Translations under genes and position numbers: made by a program
Shown: positions 46,445-64,000 of the stretch, piece by piece
Numbering within the stretch: the first letter of the stretch is position 1
How the letters are laid out: each line of letters begins with the position of its first letter
Assembly (NCBI GenBank): GCA_964030475.1
Contig: CAXIPT010000007.1
Span: forward strand, 207,071-271,070
Direction: 5' to 3'
From: Tethya wilhelma
Lineage: Eukaryota; Porifera; Demospongiae; Tethyida; Tethyidae
Length of the DNA stretch: 64,000 nt
Notes under the pieces: generated by a model
What the model saw: the letters and a program-made list of their open reading frames with translations, nothing else
Told to the model about the DNA's origin: nothing
Databases searched by the model: none

Positions 46445-47310
46445 ATTTAAAAATAATGGTTTAGTTAATTATCTTTATTTATGAACAAATTATTGTGTTT
46501 TTATACCAATGATTGCACTTGTGGTTGATATTATTATCTGTTGTTCTGCAGAGAGTGTAATAGTATTCCCGTTGCTACGGCAACATTAAGTGAGTCTAAT
46601 ACCAGTGGGAGTGGCTTCTCAGGGGAGANCTGTGCTTTGTTGGTAGTTCTAGTTACCAAGTTTTGTTGCAAATTGTTTTTTTTTCTTGTAAAATTGGTTT
46701 ATTTAGCAGTTATATTAAAGAAATTAGCAGCTGTAGTTCAAGCTAAAGCTGCTTTTTGTTTATTTTACGGATTTTACATTATGTGCAATAACCAACATTG
46801 ATTATGAACACCCATGAAGTTTTTAACATAGCTAGTAAGAAACACTTACCTCGGTAACTGACAATTCTTTAGCCATATAACGTTGTACAAACCAACTTTT
46901 TTAGAGAAAACTAGCTGCACAATAAAAACTGGTAAACAAAACTCAAAACAACTGCTGTCTTCTCCAACTGCTCACTTGCCGCGCGCGCCTGAATTTTATT
47001 ATTGCGAAATATGCATATGAGCCCCACCCACGGCCACGTGCATGTGGACATGTAGACTTGTCGATCATTTCCGAATCAAAACGGTTACTGGGTAATGGTC
47101 GTCAGTTGCTCAACCATAAAACAAAATTTATGGACAATACAAAATTGCTTAAATTAGGAAATCCATCCAAATATTTGCTCAGGAAGAGTCAAGTGGTAAA
47201 ATACCATTGCAGTATTTTGCAGCTCTAGTAGTAGACTACTGTAAAGTGTTGAGCTTGTCTGCTTGATCCTAGAAACAAGAACAGAGCTACTAGAACAAGA
47301 AGGATAGAAG
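46445..47310. other. Intergenic region with duplicated ROCO promoter fragment
   Basis: AT-rich flank, an N at 46629 (contig join), then a degenerate copy of the Kelch-ROCO first exon and promoter (46850-47110). The rest is the presumed 5'UTR of the PX/SH3 gene. Confidence 0.5.
46850..46876 (-). pseudogene. Orphan first exon related to the Kelch-ROCO gene
   Basis: On the minus strand this encodes MAKELSVTE ending at a donor GAG|GTAAGT, matching the parent exon MDYIKEQLDVTE|GTAGGT in size, phase and ending. The 150 bp behind it repeat the parent promoter (CAACTGCTGTCTTCT, GCCGCGCGCGCCTGAA, GAGCCCCACCCACG). No Kelch exon follows before the N at 46629. It is either a partial duplication or the 5' end of a paralogue cut off by the assembly. 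Confidence 0.55.

Positions 47311-64000
<16,690 letters not shown>

Noticed and set aside
46541..46801. 86-codon ORF as a small gene
   Set aside because: It crosses an N, has a low-complexity Leu/Phe/Val composition and no family resemblance.

Overview
This is nuclear DNA from an early-branching animal, most likely a sponge. Genes are short-spaced and mostly intron-rich, with GT-AG introns often under 300 bp. There are no bacterial operons. The protein set is metazoan (Musashi-like RRM, XBP1, Tks/SH3PXD2-like scaffold, Tubby-like, ZWILCH, MED15), and there is a large ROCO/death-domain receptor-like gene of the kind expanded in sponges. CT/GA and CA/GT microsatellites, small foldback transposons and isolated or short N runs (3202-3206, 5768, 12014, 30822, 46629, 49699, 51533-51614, 57572, 63141) point to a draft assembly of a heterozygous genome. 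The sponge assignment is inference; a cnidarian or placozoan is less likely but not excluded.

Layout. 0.6-1.4 kb: 3' end of TRMT44 (+). 2.3-7.4 kb: Musashi-like RNA-binding protein (+). 8.9-10.8 kb: Crinkler/RHS-like P-loop ATPase fused to a nuclease-like domain (+). 11.6-11.9 kb: LYRM9 (+). 12.2-13.7 kb: 5' part of MED15 (-). 13.8-15.7 kb: ZWILCH in one exon (-). 16.1-17.5 kb: XBP1 (+) with an intact IRE1-type cytoplasmic intron. 17.9-22.8 kb: major vault protein (-). 23.4-25.1 kb: Tubby-like protein in one exon (+). 25.3-27.1 kb: GTF2H3 of TFIIH (+). 27.2-33.4 kb: ACAD10 (+). 34.1-41.0 kb: a Kelch-ankyrin-ROC-COR-death domain protein (-). 41.4-44.3 kb: Pelota (-). 44.5-46.4 kb: NUDT6-like Nudix hydrolase (+). 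47.3-64 kb: PX plus multi-SH3 scaffold of SH3PXD2 type (+), running off the window.

Exon models were built by hand from splice sites and reading-frame closure. MVP (856 aa), GTF2H3 (318), ACAD10 (1076), the Kelch-ROCO gene (1540), PELO (386), the NUDT6-like gene (305) and spliced XBP1 (367) all close in frame with no leftover bases, which supports the models.

Between 49.7 and 57.6 kb lies a gene-poor, transposon-rich block (LINE remnant, several foldback elements, one isolated death-domain exon). It is flanked by two near-identical copies of the same SH3PXD2 exons. I read this as two unmerged haplotype contigs with another contig placed between them, rather than a biological duplication.

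Most notable points: (1) the XBP1 regulatory unit: twin 7-nt-loop hairpins defining a 20-nt intron, two overlapping reading frames downstream, and a perfect ERSE upstream of a TATA box; (2) the Kelch-ANK-ROC-COR-DD protein, a DAPK1-like layout with a Kelch propeller in place of the kinase; (3) the Crinkler-like ATPase/nuclease in an animal genome, flanked by short direct repeats; (4) a TTAA-flanked foldback element sitting precisely inside a LINE reverse-transcriptase remnant.
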